Below, piece after piece: positions 41,359-49,981 of a DNA stretch of 50,793 nt; position 1 is the stretch's first letter; each line of letters opens with the position of its first letter. The notes beneath the pieces were generated by a model. It saw nothing but the letters and a program-made list of their open reading frames with translations. It searched no databases and was not told where the DNA came from. The translations under genes and the position numbers were made by a program. Origin of the DNA: a bacterium EF100-94H03 bin56 (lineage in GTDB: Bacteria > Pseudomonadota > Alphaproteobacteria > SP197); assembly GCA_002238685.1 (NCBI GenBank), contig MPMV01000031.1, forward strand, positions 1-50,793, given 5' to 3'.

Positions 41359-44300
41359 GTGGTCGCAACCGTCAACGGAATGGCCGCCGACACCTACTAC
41401 CTGTCGGCCCAGAAGACGTGGCGTCGCGAATCGGAAGGCGGAGACGGAAGACCGATGGAGCTTCCCGGCCTCTCGTCCTCTGGCGATGAATCGGGCGGAG
41501 CGATACCGGGCCTCGCCGCGACGACCGATGGCGGAACCGGCGGCGCGCAGTACTACCAGGGCGGCGAGGAACCTGACGGGGTATGGTGGAACCCGAACGG
41601 CATGTTCGACCTTGAGGATGGCGGCGCGGTCGGGGCTCGGGAGTTCCGCCGCCTCTACGCCGGCTTCGATCCGGACAGCGGCGATCGCCTCACTCGCAAC
41701 GCCGGCGACGAGAGGCGTTCGCCCGGCCTTGACATGACCTTCTCGGCGGACAAGACCGTTTCCGCCCTGTGGGCGATCGCTGACGAAGAGACCCGGGCCG
41801 GGATCGAGGCGGCGCACAACGAGGCGGCCAGGAAGGCGCTCGACATGATCGTCGCCGAGCACTGCTCGTGGACGCGGACCAGGTCCGGCGGCGGCGACAT
41901 CGTCTTCGAGAAGGCGGATATCTGTGGCGCCATGTTCCAGCACGGGACGTCCCGCGACGGAGACCCGCAACTTCACACGCACTGCCTCGTCTTCAACGTT
42001 ACCCAGGCTGCTGACGGTGTCTTCCGGTCGCACTACCGCCCGCCTGTCTTCCGCTGGAAGAAGGCGGCGGGTGCGGTCTACCGGAACGCGCTGGCGCGCG
42101 AACTGCAGGACCGCCTCGGGGTGACGATTGAGCGCTACGGGCGTGACGAGGCCTTCACCCGCATCGCCGGAGTGCCGGACGAACTGGTGGCGGAGTGGTC
42201 GAAGCGCCGGCGGACCATCGCCGACATGGCGGAGTCCCTGGGCTTCGAGACCGGCGCCAACGCCGCGGCGGCGGCCGGCATCAACAAGGCGACGCGCAAG
42301 GCGAAGCTCGACGAACAGGGCGGCGACCTGCGCCATGCCGCGTGGGATCTCGAAGCGTCTGCGCACATCGAGGACCTGGCGGCATTCGTCGAGGATCTCC
42401 TCGATCAGGACATGTTGATCGACGGTGAGGACCTCGCGGCGGCGATCGATCGCGTGGTCAAGATCCCCGACGACATCACCCAGCACGAGGCGGTGTTCCG
42501 CCTGCCGGACGTCATCGAGCGGGCGATGAACGCCACCGCGGGCGTCTTCTCGCCCGGTGTGACGATGGCGACGGTCGAGCAGGTGCTGGACAACGACGAG
42601 GTCGTCGAGCTCGACATGCCTCCACCCTCGCTCGAGGTGGAGGCGGGCATGGCCCACACCCGCGTCTTCTCGACGGCCAGCCTGATCCGCAAGGAGCGGG
42701 AACTGGGCGCGATGGCGGCGGCGGTGGCGGGCGACGGCAGCCTTGCCATCGATGCCGCCGCGATCGAGACGAAGATCGGCACATTGCGCCGCGACGGCTA
42801 TCCCATCTCCGACGAGCAGGCCGCGGCGATCCGCTACGGCGCCGGAGCGGGGAGCGGCAAGCTGGCGATCATCGAGGGCGCGGCGGGCGCCGGAAAGACG
42901 ACGACGCTCAGGCCGATCACCGACCTTCTCCAGGAGCAGGGATGCACGGTGATCGCCACCGCGGTCGCCTGGCGGACCGCGGTGGCGCTCGGAACGGACT
43001 GCGGGGTCGCCCCCTTCTCCGTCGATCGCCTGTTGCGCCGGGCGGCGAAGGGCGAGGTCCATCTCGACGACAGGACCGTCATCGTCGTCGACGAAGCCGG
43101 GATGCTCTCGGTGCCCCAGGCCTGGCAGCTCCTGCGGCTCGCCAGGGAACACGGCTGCAAGGTGATCGCGGCCGGCGACACCCACCAGCACCAGCCGATC
43201 GGCGCCGGACCGGGTCTCAGACTGATGCGCGAGGCATCGCATGGCGTGCGGGTCGACGAGATCCGCCGGCAGAAGGCGGATGCCGAGGACGTCCTTGTCC
43301 AGGCCCACGGCCAGGACCCGCAGGACGCGCGCTACGCGGTCGGCATGATGAGCGCCGAGCAGAAGCAGAGGGTCCTCGACGAGTACGAGGCGATGCCAAT
43401 CAAGCCCGAGGTCAAGGCATGGCAGATTCTGGTCTCGGAGGCCTTCCGCGACGGACGGGCGGCCGACGCGATCGCGCTGCTTGCCGAACGCGACCGGTTC
43501 GTTCTCGGCCGGGACCTGATCACGACGCTGGACGAGCTGGTGAACGACTGGGAGCGCTGGCGCCTCGAGAACCCCGAGGGCGTCGCCACCGTCATCGCCC
43601 GCACCCACGACGAGGTGCAGGTGCTGTCCCATCTCATGCGGGAGCGGGTGCTGGCGCGCGTGGCGGGGTCGGACAAGCGGGTCGTGGTGCGGGCATGCGG
43701 CGCCCGGGCCCGAGACCGCGAGAAGGATCTCGAGATCGCCCGGGGCGATCTCCTGCGGATCGGGGCGCTGGTTTGGGAGAAACGCCTCTTCAACGGCACG
43801 GTGGTCGAGGTGCAGGACATCGCCGTGCACGGCCAGGGCACGGAAGGGGAGCGGGTCGAGATCCGGGCGAGAAGCGAATACGGCGACGACGTCTCCTTCT
43901 TCGTCGACGAGCTCGTCGACTACCACGGCAAGGTGCGGCTCGATCACGGCTATGCGATGACGATCGCCTCCTCCCAGGGCCGCACGGTCGATGCCGCCTT
44001 CGTGCTGGCCGACGACCGGGCGCCCAGGCCGACCATCTATCCGGCGGTGACGCGGCACCGGGAGCACATGCGGCTCTACGTCAACCGCGCTCCGCTGGCA
44101 GAAGCGGTGCGCGAGAAGCGCTCGGAGGACCTCGTCGGCTCGCCGGTGACCGACCACGAGATCGCCGCCCATCTCGCCTCGCGCTGGTCGCGCGAGGGCG
44201 CCAAGGAGGCTGCGACCGACTACTTGGCGGCCGGTCGGCGCCACCATGCCGGCGGCAAGGGTGCCGCCGCGTGGGCGGCGGCCAACGACAACGAGGGCGG

Positions 44301-47073
44301 AGGCCTGCGGCGGGTGGCGCGGGCGATCCGCCATGCATCGGACCGCTGGCGGTACGGGGCGCGGGTGTCGGCGGTGGCAGGCGAGATCCGGGAGCTCGAG
44401 GGCGAGTACCGCGACCTGGTCGAGCGTCACGCGGCGGCAGCCGGCGGGGCGGCGGTGCCGGTCGAGGAGTTCGCGGAGATCGCGCGCTCCCAGGGCGCCG
44501 TGGTGCGGCGCATGGCGGCGTTCGCCGGAACGGGCCACCGGTGGCGGGCGCTCTGGCGCGAGGCCGGCGACATGGACGTCGCGGAGGTGGAGGCGTTCCG
44601 CCACCGACACGAGGATCTCTCGGCGTGGGTCGACGGAACCCGGCGGCGCATGGCGGCGGCCGCACGGCGCGATGTGGAAAGCGCGTCCCGGGATTCGGGA
44701 AGTGAACCCAGGGACGGAGAATCCGCTTCCCGGAAATCTGAAAGAGGAGAGGCATCAATGGAATCGCGAGCGGACGTGGCGCGCGCTCTCCTGGTGGAGA
44801 GCTGTGTCGCCCAGGGACAGGACCGGTACCGGTGGATCGCGGAAGGGCAGGACATGCTCGACGATCTCCACGCCCGTGCCATCGAGGCGCTCGGGCACTG
44901 GCCTGCGGGCGATGATGAAGGACGGGCGGTCGTGGCGGCCTACGTCGACGACTATGCGGCGGCGATGCGGGCGTGGACGGCCGGGCGCGAGGTGGTCGAG
45001 GCCGTCGGGCGTCTCGGTTCGAACGGGGACGCGGCGGGCGAGGCGCTGGCGGCGATCGACACGATCGAGGCCGGGCGCGGGCGCGTCTGGCACGAGGAGA
45101 CGCTGCGGATCGTCGGCAGCAGCCTGCTCCGCCAGCAGCTCCTGGACTCCCCCGCGCCCTGGCTGGAGGGAGCGAGGGAAAAGGTGCAGGCTGCGCTCGC
45201 TGCGGGCGCCGCGACGACGGAGCGCCTGACGGACGACGATCATGCGGACAACTCCGCACACGCAGGCGACGACGCACCGACGTACGTGGAGATCGTCGAG
45301 CGGGACGGAGACACGCGGGCGGGCGATGTGGTGCCCCGGCCTGCTCCCCGGCCAGCGGCGGTGCGGCCGGAGCGGCGTCGGGAACTCCCGGGCGTCCGGG
45401 AGGTGCGCAACCGGCTCGCCGAGCGTGCCGAGGAGGTCTGCCGGACCTACCTCCCGGGCGGCCGGCGCCAGGGCGGCTACTGGAAGGTCGGTGGGGTCCA
45501 CGGCGAGGCGGGCGAGTCGATGTTTGTCCTCCTCGGCGGACCGAACGCGGGGCACTGGGAAGACAAGGCGACCGGAGAGAGGGGCGACCTGGTCGATCTG
45601 ATCAGGGCGGTGCGGGGTTTGCCCGACATCGCTGCTGCACTCCCGGAGGCGAGCGCCTTCCTCGGCGTCGACAACGTTGCCGCCATGCCGACGCAGCTGC
45701 GTGGCGGCGGTGACAGTGCCAGCAGGTCGGATGACAGGCAGAGACGGGCCCAGGCGGTGAAGAACTGGGGCCGGTGCCGCCCCTTGCGTTCGGGCGAGCG
45801 GTCGGCGGCGGCGGTCTATCTCCTCAAGCGCGGGATCGATCCGTACAAGGCCCCCGGCCTGCGCTGGTCTCCGAACCTTTCGACCCGGGACGGCGGCAAA
45901 TTCGTGAAATGGCCGGCCGTGGTTGCGAAGATCGAAACCTGGCAAGGCGAGTTCCGCGGCATCCAGCGGGTGTTCCTGACGCGCCGCGGGGACAAGGCGC
46001 CGCTGTCGGGTGGGGCGAAGAAGCATCAGGGCAGCCTCGATGACGGCGGTGTGTGGTTCGGCAACCGGCAGGCGCGGCGGATCGTGATGACGGAGGGCGT
46101 CGAGGATGCGCTCGCCGCGATCACCGCGTTGCCGGCGGACGCCCTGGAGAACCTGGCCGTGGTGGCGAGCGTGGGTGCCGACCGCATGGCGCAGGTCGCG
46201 CTTCCGCCCACCGCAACCGAGGTGGTGGTGTTGCAGGACCCGGGCGAGACGGCGGCGCGGAACTTCCGCTCTCTGCAGGCCCGGTGCAAGCAGGCAGGGA
46301 TCGCGGTGCGCGCCATCCTCCAGGATGTGGACGTCAACGACGCCCTCCAGACCGACCGGGCGGCCCTGGCGCGCCTGCTGGCTCCGCTGGCCGACACCGG
46401 CGCGGCGTTGGCGAGCGAGCGCGTCGAGGGCGGGGACGGACTCGGCATCGATGATCTGATGGGGCGCGTCAGGGTCTGGCGTGCTGCGGCCGCGAGCGGC
46501 GGGTGGGCTGCGGCGGACATTCGCGCCATGGGCGCCGATGTCGAGGATGGGCGAGCGATGCTGGCGCAGGGCGGAACAGTTCTCGACGCTGGAGTGCGGG
46601 AGGCACTGGCAGACTTCGTCCGCGACGGCGCGGCTGCGGCCGACGCCATGCGCCTCGCTTCGGGCGTCGTGGCCGGGATGGACGATCTCTGGCGCCAGCG
46701 GGCGGAAATTCTGGCGAACGTCGCGGGCGCGGACAATCCGGCGGTGGCGGCGCTCGTCGCGGCCGGGTCGGCCGACATGGATCGCTGGACCGAACGTGCG
46801 GGGCGCGCTCTCGACGTGATGAGCGCCCTGCAGGCAAGCCAGAGAACGGCGTGGGACGCCGCCGTCCTGGCGTTGCTCGCCGAAAAGGTGCCGCAGGACG
46901 CGATGACGACACCAACGGCGAATGCGCGGTACTATCTGATCTCGTCGGTGCAGCGGCTGAAGAAGGCCGTCAAGAGCGACGACGCGCTGCGCCGGTCCGC
47001 GACCGGCGAGGTGCTCGCTGAATCGATGGGCATGAAGCGTGGCGGTCCGGGCTACCGTCTCGGCCCGACGTAG
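41359..47073 (+). CDS. MobF-type conjugative relaxase-helicase fused to a DUF7146/Toprim primase-like region
   Basis: 1904 residues. Relaxase: tyrosine pair in DTYYLS (13-14), PGLDMTFSADKTVSALWAI, and the metal site H195 with PQLHTHCLVFN (H206, H208). Helicase: Walker A EGAAGAGKTTT (K513), VIVVDEAGMLS (about 577), and ASSQGRTVDAAFVL (about 870). From about 1360 a DUF7146-type segment (RRQGGYWKVGGVHG, WEDKATGERGDLVDLIRAV) and a Toprim-like segment (VMTEGVEDALAA about 1576; VVVLQDPGE about 1622, where the second acidic position is not DxD). It would nick and unwind transfer DNA and perhaps prime synthesis. The GTG 41359 start lacks a ribosome site; translation probably began at 41297. Confidence 0.85.
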   Translation: MVATVNGMAADTYYLSAQKTWRRESEGGDGRPMELPGLSSSGDESGGAIPGLAATTDGGTGGAQYYQGGEEPDGVWWNPNGMFDLEDGGAVGAREFRRLYAGFDPDSGDRLTRNAGDERRSPGLDMTFSADKTVSALWAIADEETRAGIEAAHNEAARKALDMIVAEHCSWTRTRSGGGDIVFEKADICGAMFQHGTSRDGDPQLHTHCLVFNVTQAADGVFRSHYRPPVFRWKKAAGAVYRNALARELQDRLGVTIERYGRDEAFTRIAGVPDELVAEWSKRRRTIADMAESLGFETGANAAAAAGINKATRKAKLDEQGGDLRHAAWDLEASAHIEDLAAFVEDLLDQDMLIDGEDLAAAIDRVVKIPDDITQHEAVFRLPDVIERAMNATAGVFSPGVTMATVEQVLDNDEVVELDMPPPSLEVEAGMAHTRVFSTASLIRKERELGAMAAAVAGDGSLAIDAAAIETKIGTLRRDGYPISDEQAAAIRYGAGAGSGKLAIIEGAAGAGKTTTLRPITDLLQEQGCTVIATAVAWRTAVALGTDCGVAPFSVDRLLRRAAKGEVHLDDRTVIVVDEAGMLSVPQAWQLLRLAREHGCKVIAAGDTHQHQPIGAGPGLRLMREASHGVRVDEIRRQKADAEDVLVQAHGQDPQDARYAVGMMSAEQKQRVLDEYEAMPIKPEVKAWQILVSEAFRDGRAADAIALLAERDRFVLGRDLITTLDELVNDWERWRLENPEGVATVIARTHDEVQVLSHLMRERVLARVAGSDKRVVVRACGARARDREKDLEIARGDLLRIGALVWEKRLFNGTVVEVQDIAVHGQGTEGERVEIRARSEYGDDVSFFVDELVDYHGKVRLDHGYAMTIASSQGRTVDAAFVLADDRAPRPTIYPAVTRHREHMRLYVNRAPLAEAVREKRSEDLVGSPVTDHEIAAHLASRWSREGAKEAATDYLAAGRRHHAGGKGAAAWAAANDNEGGGLRRVARAIRHASDRWRYGARVSAVAGEIRELEGEYRDLVERHAAAAGGAAVPVEEFAEIARSQGAVVRRMAAFAGTGHRWRALWREAGDMDVAEVEAFRHRHEDLSAWVDGTRRRMAAAARRDVESASRDSGSEPRDGESASRKSERGEASMESRADVARALLVESCVAQGQDRYRWIAEGQDMLDDLHARAIEALGHWPAGDDEGRAVVAAYVDDYAAAMRAWTAGREVVEAVGRLGSNGDAAGEALAAIDTIEAGRGRVWHEETLRIVGSSLLRQQLLDSPAPWLEGAREKVQAALAAGAATTERLTDDDHADNSAHAGDDAPTYVEIVERDGDTRAGDVVPRPAPRPAAVRPERRRELPGVREVRNRLAERAEEVCRTYLPGGRRQGGYWKVGGVHGEAGESMFVLLGGPNAGHWEDKATGERGDLVDLIRAVRGLPDIAAALPEASAFLGVDNVAAMPTQLRGGGDSASRSDDRQRRAQAVKNWGRCRPLRSGERSAAAVYLLKRGIDPYKAPGLRWSPNLSTRDGGKFVKWPAVVAKIETWQGEFRGIQRVFLTRRGDKAPLSGGAKKHQGSLDDGGVWFGNRQARRIVMTEGVEDALAAITALPADALENLAVVASVGADRMAQVALPPTATEVVVLQDPGETAARNFRSLQARCKQAGIAVRAILQDVDVNDALQTDRAALARLLAPLADTGAALASERVEGGDGLGIDDLMGRVRVWRAAAASGGWAAADIRAMGADVEDGRAMLAQGGTVLDAGVREALADFVRDGAAAADAMRLASGVVAGMDDLWRQRAEILANVAGADNPAVAALVAAGSADMDRWTERAGRALDVMSALQASQRTAWDAAVLALLAEKVPQDAMTTPTANARYYLISSVQRLKKAVKSDDALRRSATGEVLAESMGMKRGGPGYRLGPT

Positions 47074-47103
47074 CGCGCGGCGTTGGCCCAAGGGAGGTGA
47101 TGG

Positions 47104-47637
47104 ATGATCGTGAGCCATGAACCGTTGATGGATCTCGAGGTGGCGGTCGGAGCGAAGGTCGAGATCTCGGATGAGCACAATGCACCGGAGGCGTGGGGTG
47201 AAGTTACGCGCCTGCTGCCGGGCGGGCAGGTGGCGGTCCACTGGTTCGACGACGAAAGGACGTTCATCTCCGACGCCTCTGAGATATCCGACCTCCTGGT
47301 CGATGACTGGGCGCCGGAAACCTACGCCCTGATCCGCACGCGGGCGGCGGAGGGTCCCATCGAGCACTACGACGCGTCCGACGGGCGGCGGGTCGTTGTC
47401 GGATCGAAACTCGAGTGGTGGAGTGACGGCGCACCGTGGGCCTGGGGCGAGGTGGAGTGGCTGCGCGCGGATCGGGAGATTGCAGTGCTGCAGACCGATT
47501 GGGACGACCCGGACAGGGATTCGGTGTTCCATTGCGATGTGGATGACGTTGAGGGCGCTGTCTACGTTGACGACTGGTCGGCAGAAGTCCTTGAGCTGAT
47601 GCGGCATCGCAAGGTGGTCAATGATGGCCGGGCGTAG
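47104..47637 (+). CDS. Unknown protein with duplicated ~80-residue half
   Basis: 177 acidic residues; GGGAGG lies seven bases before ATG 47104. Two halves align: VAVGAKVEISD..AWGEVTRLLPGGQVAVHWFD..LLVDDWAPETYALI and VVVGSKLEWWSDGAPWAWGEVEWLRADREIAVLQ..VYVDDWSAEVLELM. Alternating hydrophobic residues suggest small beta-barrel (SH3-like) domains. No known family recognised. It overlaps the ArdC gene by 17 bases, so the two are co-translated. Confidence 0.65.
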   Translation: MIVSHEPLMDLEVAVGAKVEISDEHNAPEAWGEVTRLLPGGQVAVHWFDDERTFISDASEISDLLVDDWAPETYALIRTRAAEGPIEHYDASDGRRVVVGSKLEWWSDGAPWAWGEVEWLRADREIAVLQTDWDDPDRDSVFHCDVDDVEGAVYVDDWSAEVLELMRHRKVVNDGRA

Positions 47638-49000
47638 GATCGAGGCCGAGGTCACGGACACCATCCTGGCGCAGCTGCGCCAGGGCATCCGCCCGTGGCA
47701 GAGCCCTTGGGAAAAGGGCGACAACAAGAAACTCGAGGGTGCGGGAATTCCGCTGCGCCACAATGGCGAACCCTACAGCGGCATCAACGTCGTCGTCCTG
47801 TGGGCTGCCGCCGCGGCAAGGGGATACGCGGCGCCGACATGGATGACTTTCAACCAGGCCAGGCGGCATGGCGGTGCGGTGCGCAGGGGCGAGAAGGGTC
47901 AGATGGTCGTCTATGCGGACACCTTCACAAAGACGGCGCGGGATCCGGTGACGGGTGAAGAGGAGAAGAAGACGATCGGCTTCTACAAGCGCTTCCGGGT
48001 CTTCAACGTCGAGCAGATCGACGGGCTCGACGCGCGCTTTCACCGCACCTATGCCGAGATCCATCCGATCAACCCCGAGGGTCGCGATGCGCGCCTCGAC
48101 GGCTTCTTTGCCGATCTTGGCATCGACATCCGCCATGGCGGGGACGAGGCCTACTACGTGCTTGCCGAGGACTACATCCAGATGCCGCCCTTTGAGGTCT
48201 TTCATGACGCGGAGGCCTACTACACGACGCTGGCCCACGAATCGGTGCACTGGACACGCCATGCCGGCCGCCTTGACCGCAAATTCCGGGGAAGCTACCA
48301 GGTGCCTTATGCGAAGGAGGAGCTGGTCGCCGAAATCGGCTCGGCCTTCCTCTCCGCGCAGCTCGGAATCGCGCCCCGGGTGCGCGACGACCATGCCGAC
48401 TACATCGGTGCCTGGCTGCGGGTTCTCGAGGACGACAGCAAGGCGATCTTCCGCGCGGCCAGCCATGCGTCGAAGGCGGTCAACTGGCTCGTGTCGCGGG
48501 CTCGGGTCCAAACCAGGCAGCTCGACCTGGCCGAGACCGCAACCACGGCGGATGTCGCCGTCGGCGCCGCGCCCGCAGTGACGCCGGCGACGGTTTCATG
48601 GCCGGACCGCGGCGTGCCCCTGGGCGCGGTGCAGGGCTCTCTCTTCCGCGGCCGGCCGGAGAATGTTGCGCGACTGCTGGTGGTGCAGGGTGCCCGGCGG
48701 TTCGCCAGGGAAGCGCTGGCGTTTCGCGGGCGCATGCCTTCCGCCGGCGACGGTGGCGCGTGGCGGGTCGATGCGCAGTCCCTGATCAGGAGGGCGGCGG
48801 ACGTCGACCTGGCGGCGCCCGGCGTCAGGGCCGCCATCGAGGCGGAGGTGGCGCTGGCGGCGGCGCGGCCGGCAGAGGTCCTCACTGCCGAAGTCTTCCT
48901 CGAGCGCGTCCAGAAGGATACGCAGAGGCGCCTCGCGATGGCGGACCTGGCGGAGACGCACACGCATCAGCAGGCGCAGGGGCAGGGGTTCCGGGCTTGA
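47621..49000 (+). CDS. ArdC-like antirestriction/ssDNA-binding protein with module tail
   Basis: 459 residues. The N-terminal ssDNA-binding domain (QLRQGIRPWQSPWEKG, GEPYSGINVVVLW, WMTFNQARRHGGAVRRGEKG) and a zinc-metallopeptidase-like domain with HESVH in LAHESVHWTRHAGRL, then YAKEELVAEIGSAFLSAQLG, match ArdC (DUF1738), which protects incoming plasmid DNA from restriction. Unlike typical ArdC of about 300 residues, it carries an extra C-terminal tail: the FAREALAFRGRMP... module found twice in the protein at 35268, ending GQGFRA in both. Confidence 0.88.
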   Translation: MMAGRRIEAEVTDTILAQLRQGIRPWQSPWEKGDNKKLEGAGIPLRHNGEPYSGINVVVLWAAAAARGYAAPTWMTFNQARRHGGAVRRGEKGQMVVYADTFTKTARDPVTGEEEKKTIGFYKRFRVFNVEQIDGLDARFHRTYAEIHPINPEGRDARLDGFFADLGIDIRHGGDEAYYVLAEDYIQMPPFEVFHDAEAYYTTLAHESVHWTRHAGRLDRKFRGSYQVPYAKEELVAEIGSAFLSAQLGIAPRVRDDHADYIGAWLRVLEDDSKAIFRAASHASKAVNWLVSRARVQTRQLDLAETATTADVAVGAAPAVTPATVSWPDRGVPLGAVQGSLFRGRPENVARLLVVQGARRFAREALAFRGRMPSAGDGGAWRVDAQSLIRRAADVDLAAPGVRAAIEAEVALAAARPAEVLTAEVFLERVQKDTQRRLAMADLAETHTHQQAQGQGFRA

Positions 49001-49033
49001 GGCCCCATCAACCGGTGTTGCGGAACCTTTGAC

Positions 49034-49672
49034 ATGGCGAACCGGAAGCGGCGGGCGAAGCGCCGTGCGGCCGAACAGCGCATTGCCCGCGAGAGGAGAC
49101 GCGACGCTGATCGCGAGACGGCGGTTCGGCGGCAGCGCACGGCCGCTGCCACCGCCGCGCGCCAGGCGGCGGCGAGGGCCCGGATCGAGCGTCATGACGC
49201 GGCGATGGTGCCTCTCATCCGCGAACTGCGCGAGGCGCGTGCCACGTGGTCCGAGATCGCGACGTGGCTCGACGAGGCGGCCATCAGTCCGCCCGGGCGA
49301 ACGCGAGACACCCGGGGCTGGTCCGCGACCGCCGTGTGGCGGATCGCGAAGCGTGCCGGACTGACCGGCCAGCTGCCGCGCGAGAGGGAGGCCGAGGAGG
49401 CGCCGGTCGCGCTCACGGGCGGCCGCCTGAAGCTGGCGGACGGCCGGGTCGTGCGGCCGACCGGGCCGCGGCGCGGGGTCGTTGCGCACGACGAGCTGGT
49501 GCTGCCCACGATCCGGATGTTGCGGGGCCGCGGATTGAGCTGGCGCAAGATCGCCGATCACCTCGAGGCGCAGGGCGTGATTTCGCCGGGGCAACGCGAT
49601 GCGCACATCCGTGCCAGGGGCTGGACCGCGACCGGCGCGTGGCGCATCGGACGGCGTCACGGCGTCACTTGA
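49034..49672 (+). CDS. Twin helix-turn-helix protein resembling recombinase DNA-binding segments
   Basis: 212 residues, very basic and arginine/alanine-rich for the first 55. Two copies of one HTH-like unit follow: ATWSEIATWLDEAAISPPGR..GWSATAVWRIAKRAGLT and LSWRKIADHLEAQGVISPGQ..GWTATGAWRIGRRHGVT. This LSWRKIAxxLxxxGI..WTATxxxRI pattern is that of the serine recombinase DNA-binding helix. No catalytic domain is present. A DNA-binding regulator or accessory factor is likely. Confidence 0.6.
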   Translation: MANRKRRAKRRAAEQRIARERRRDADRETAVRRQRTAAATAARQAAARARIERHDAAMVPLIRELREARATWSEIATWLDEAAISPPGRTRDTRGWSATAVWRIAKRAGLTGQLPREREAEEAPVALTGGRLKLADGRVVRPTGPRRGVVAHDELVLPTIRMLRGRGLSWRKIADHLEAQGVISPGQRDAHIRARGWTATGAWRIGRRHGVT

Positions 49673-49981
49673 TCCAGGCGCCCAGGGGATCCCTCCTTCT
49701 CTTTGTGTGCCGCCTTCATGACGGCGTCAAGGACGACGGCCTGCACCTCGTCTTGGAAGAAGGTCTCGGCTTCGCCATCGGCCTCGCTCCGAGCCGGGTG
49801 CCGGCTTGTGGTCTCTTCCGCAGTCAAGCTTTCGGAATTCACGGTCCCGGGGTGCCCGATCATTACCCGCGCGTCCCGTTTACGGCCGGCCCGTGCGGAC
49901 GTCAGTTCAGGGACTCCTGTTTTGCAAGGGGCCGGGGGCTGCTAGAATGCCACCACATCCTCGATGAAGGAGTTCGATGCC
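49673..49981. other. Intergenic region with promoter; possible short minus-strand frame
   Basis: About 310 bases. A -10 TAGAAT at 49943-49948 lies 34 bases before the lipoprotein start with a loose -35 (TTTTGC or TTGCAA at 49920-49927). A minus-strand frame 49863-49657 (68 residues, acidic) is open but overlaps the previous gene's end, has only a weak ribosome site and no recognised similarity, so it is not called. Confidence 0.4.

Noticed and set aside
41194..44610. 1138-codon minus-strand frame opposite the relaxase
   Set aside because: Antisense shadow of the MobF gene, produced by the high GC content.
44755..47763. 1002-codon minus-strand frame opposite the relaxase C-terminus
   Set aside because: Antisense shadow; the plus strand holds recognisable helicase and Toprim-like blocks.
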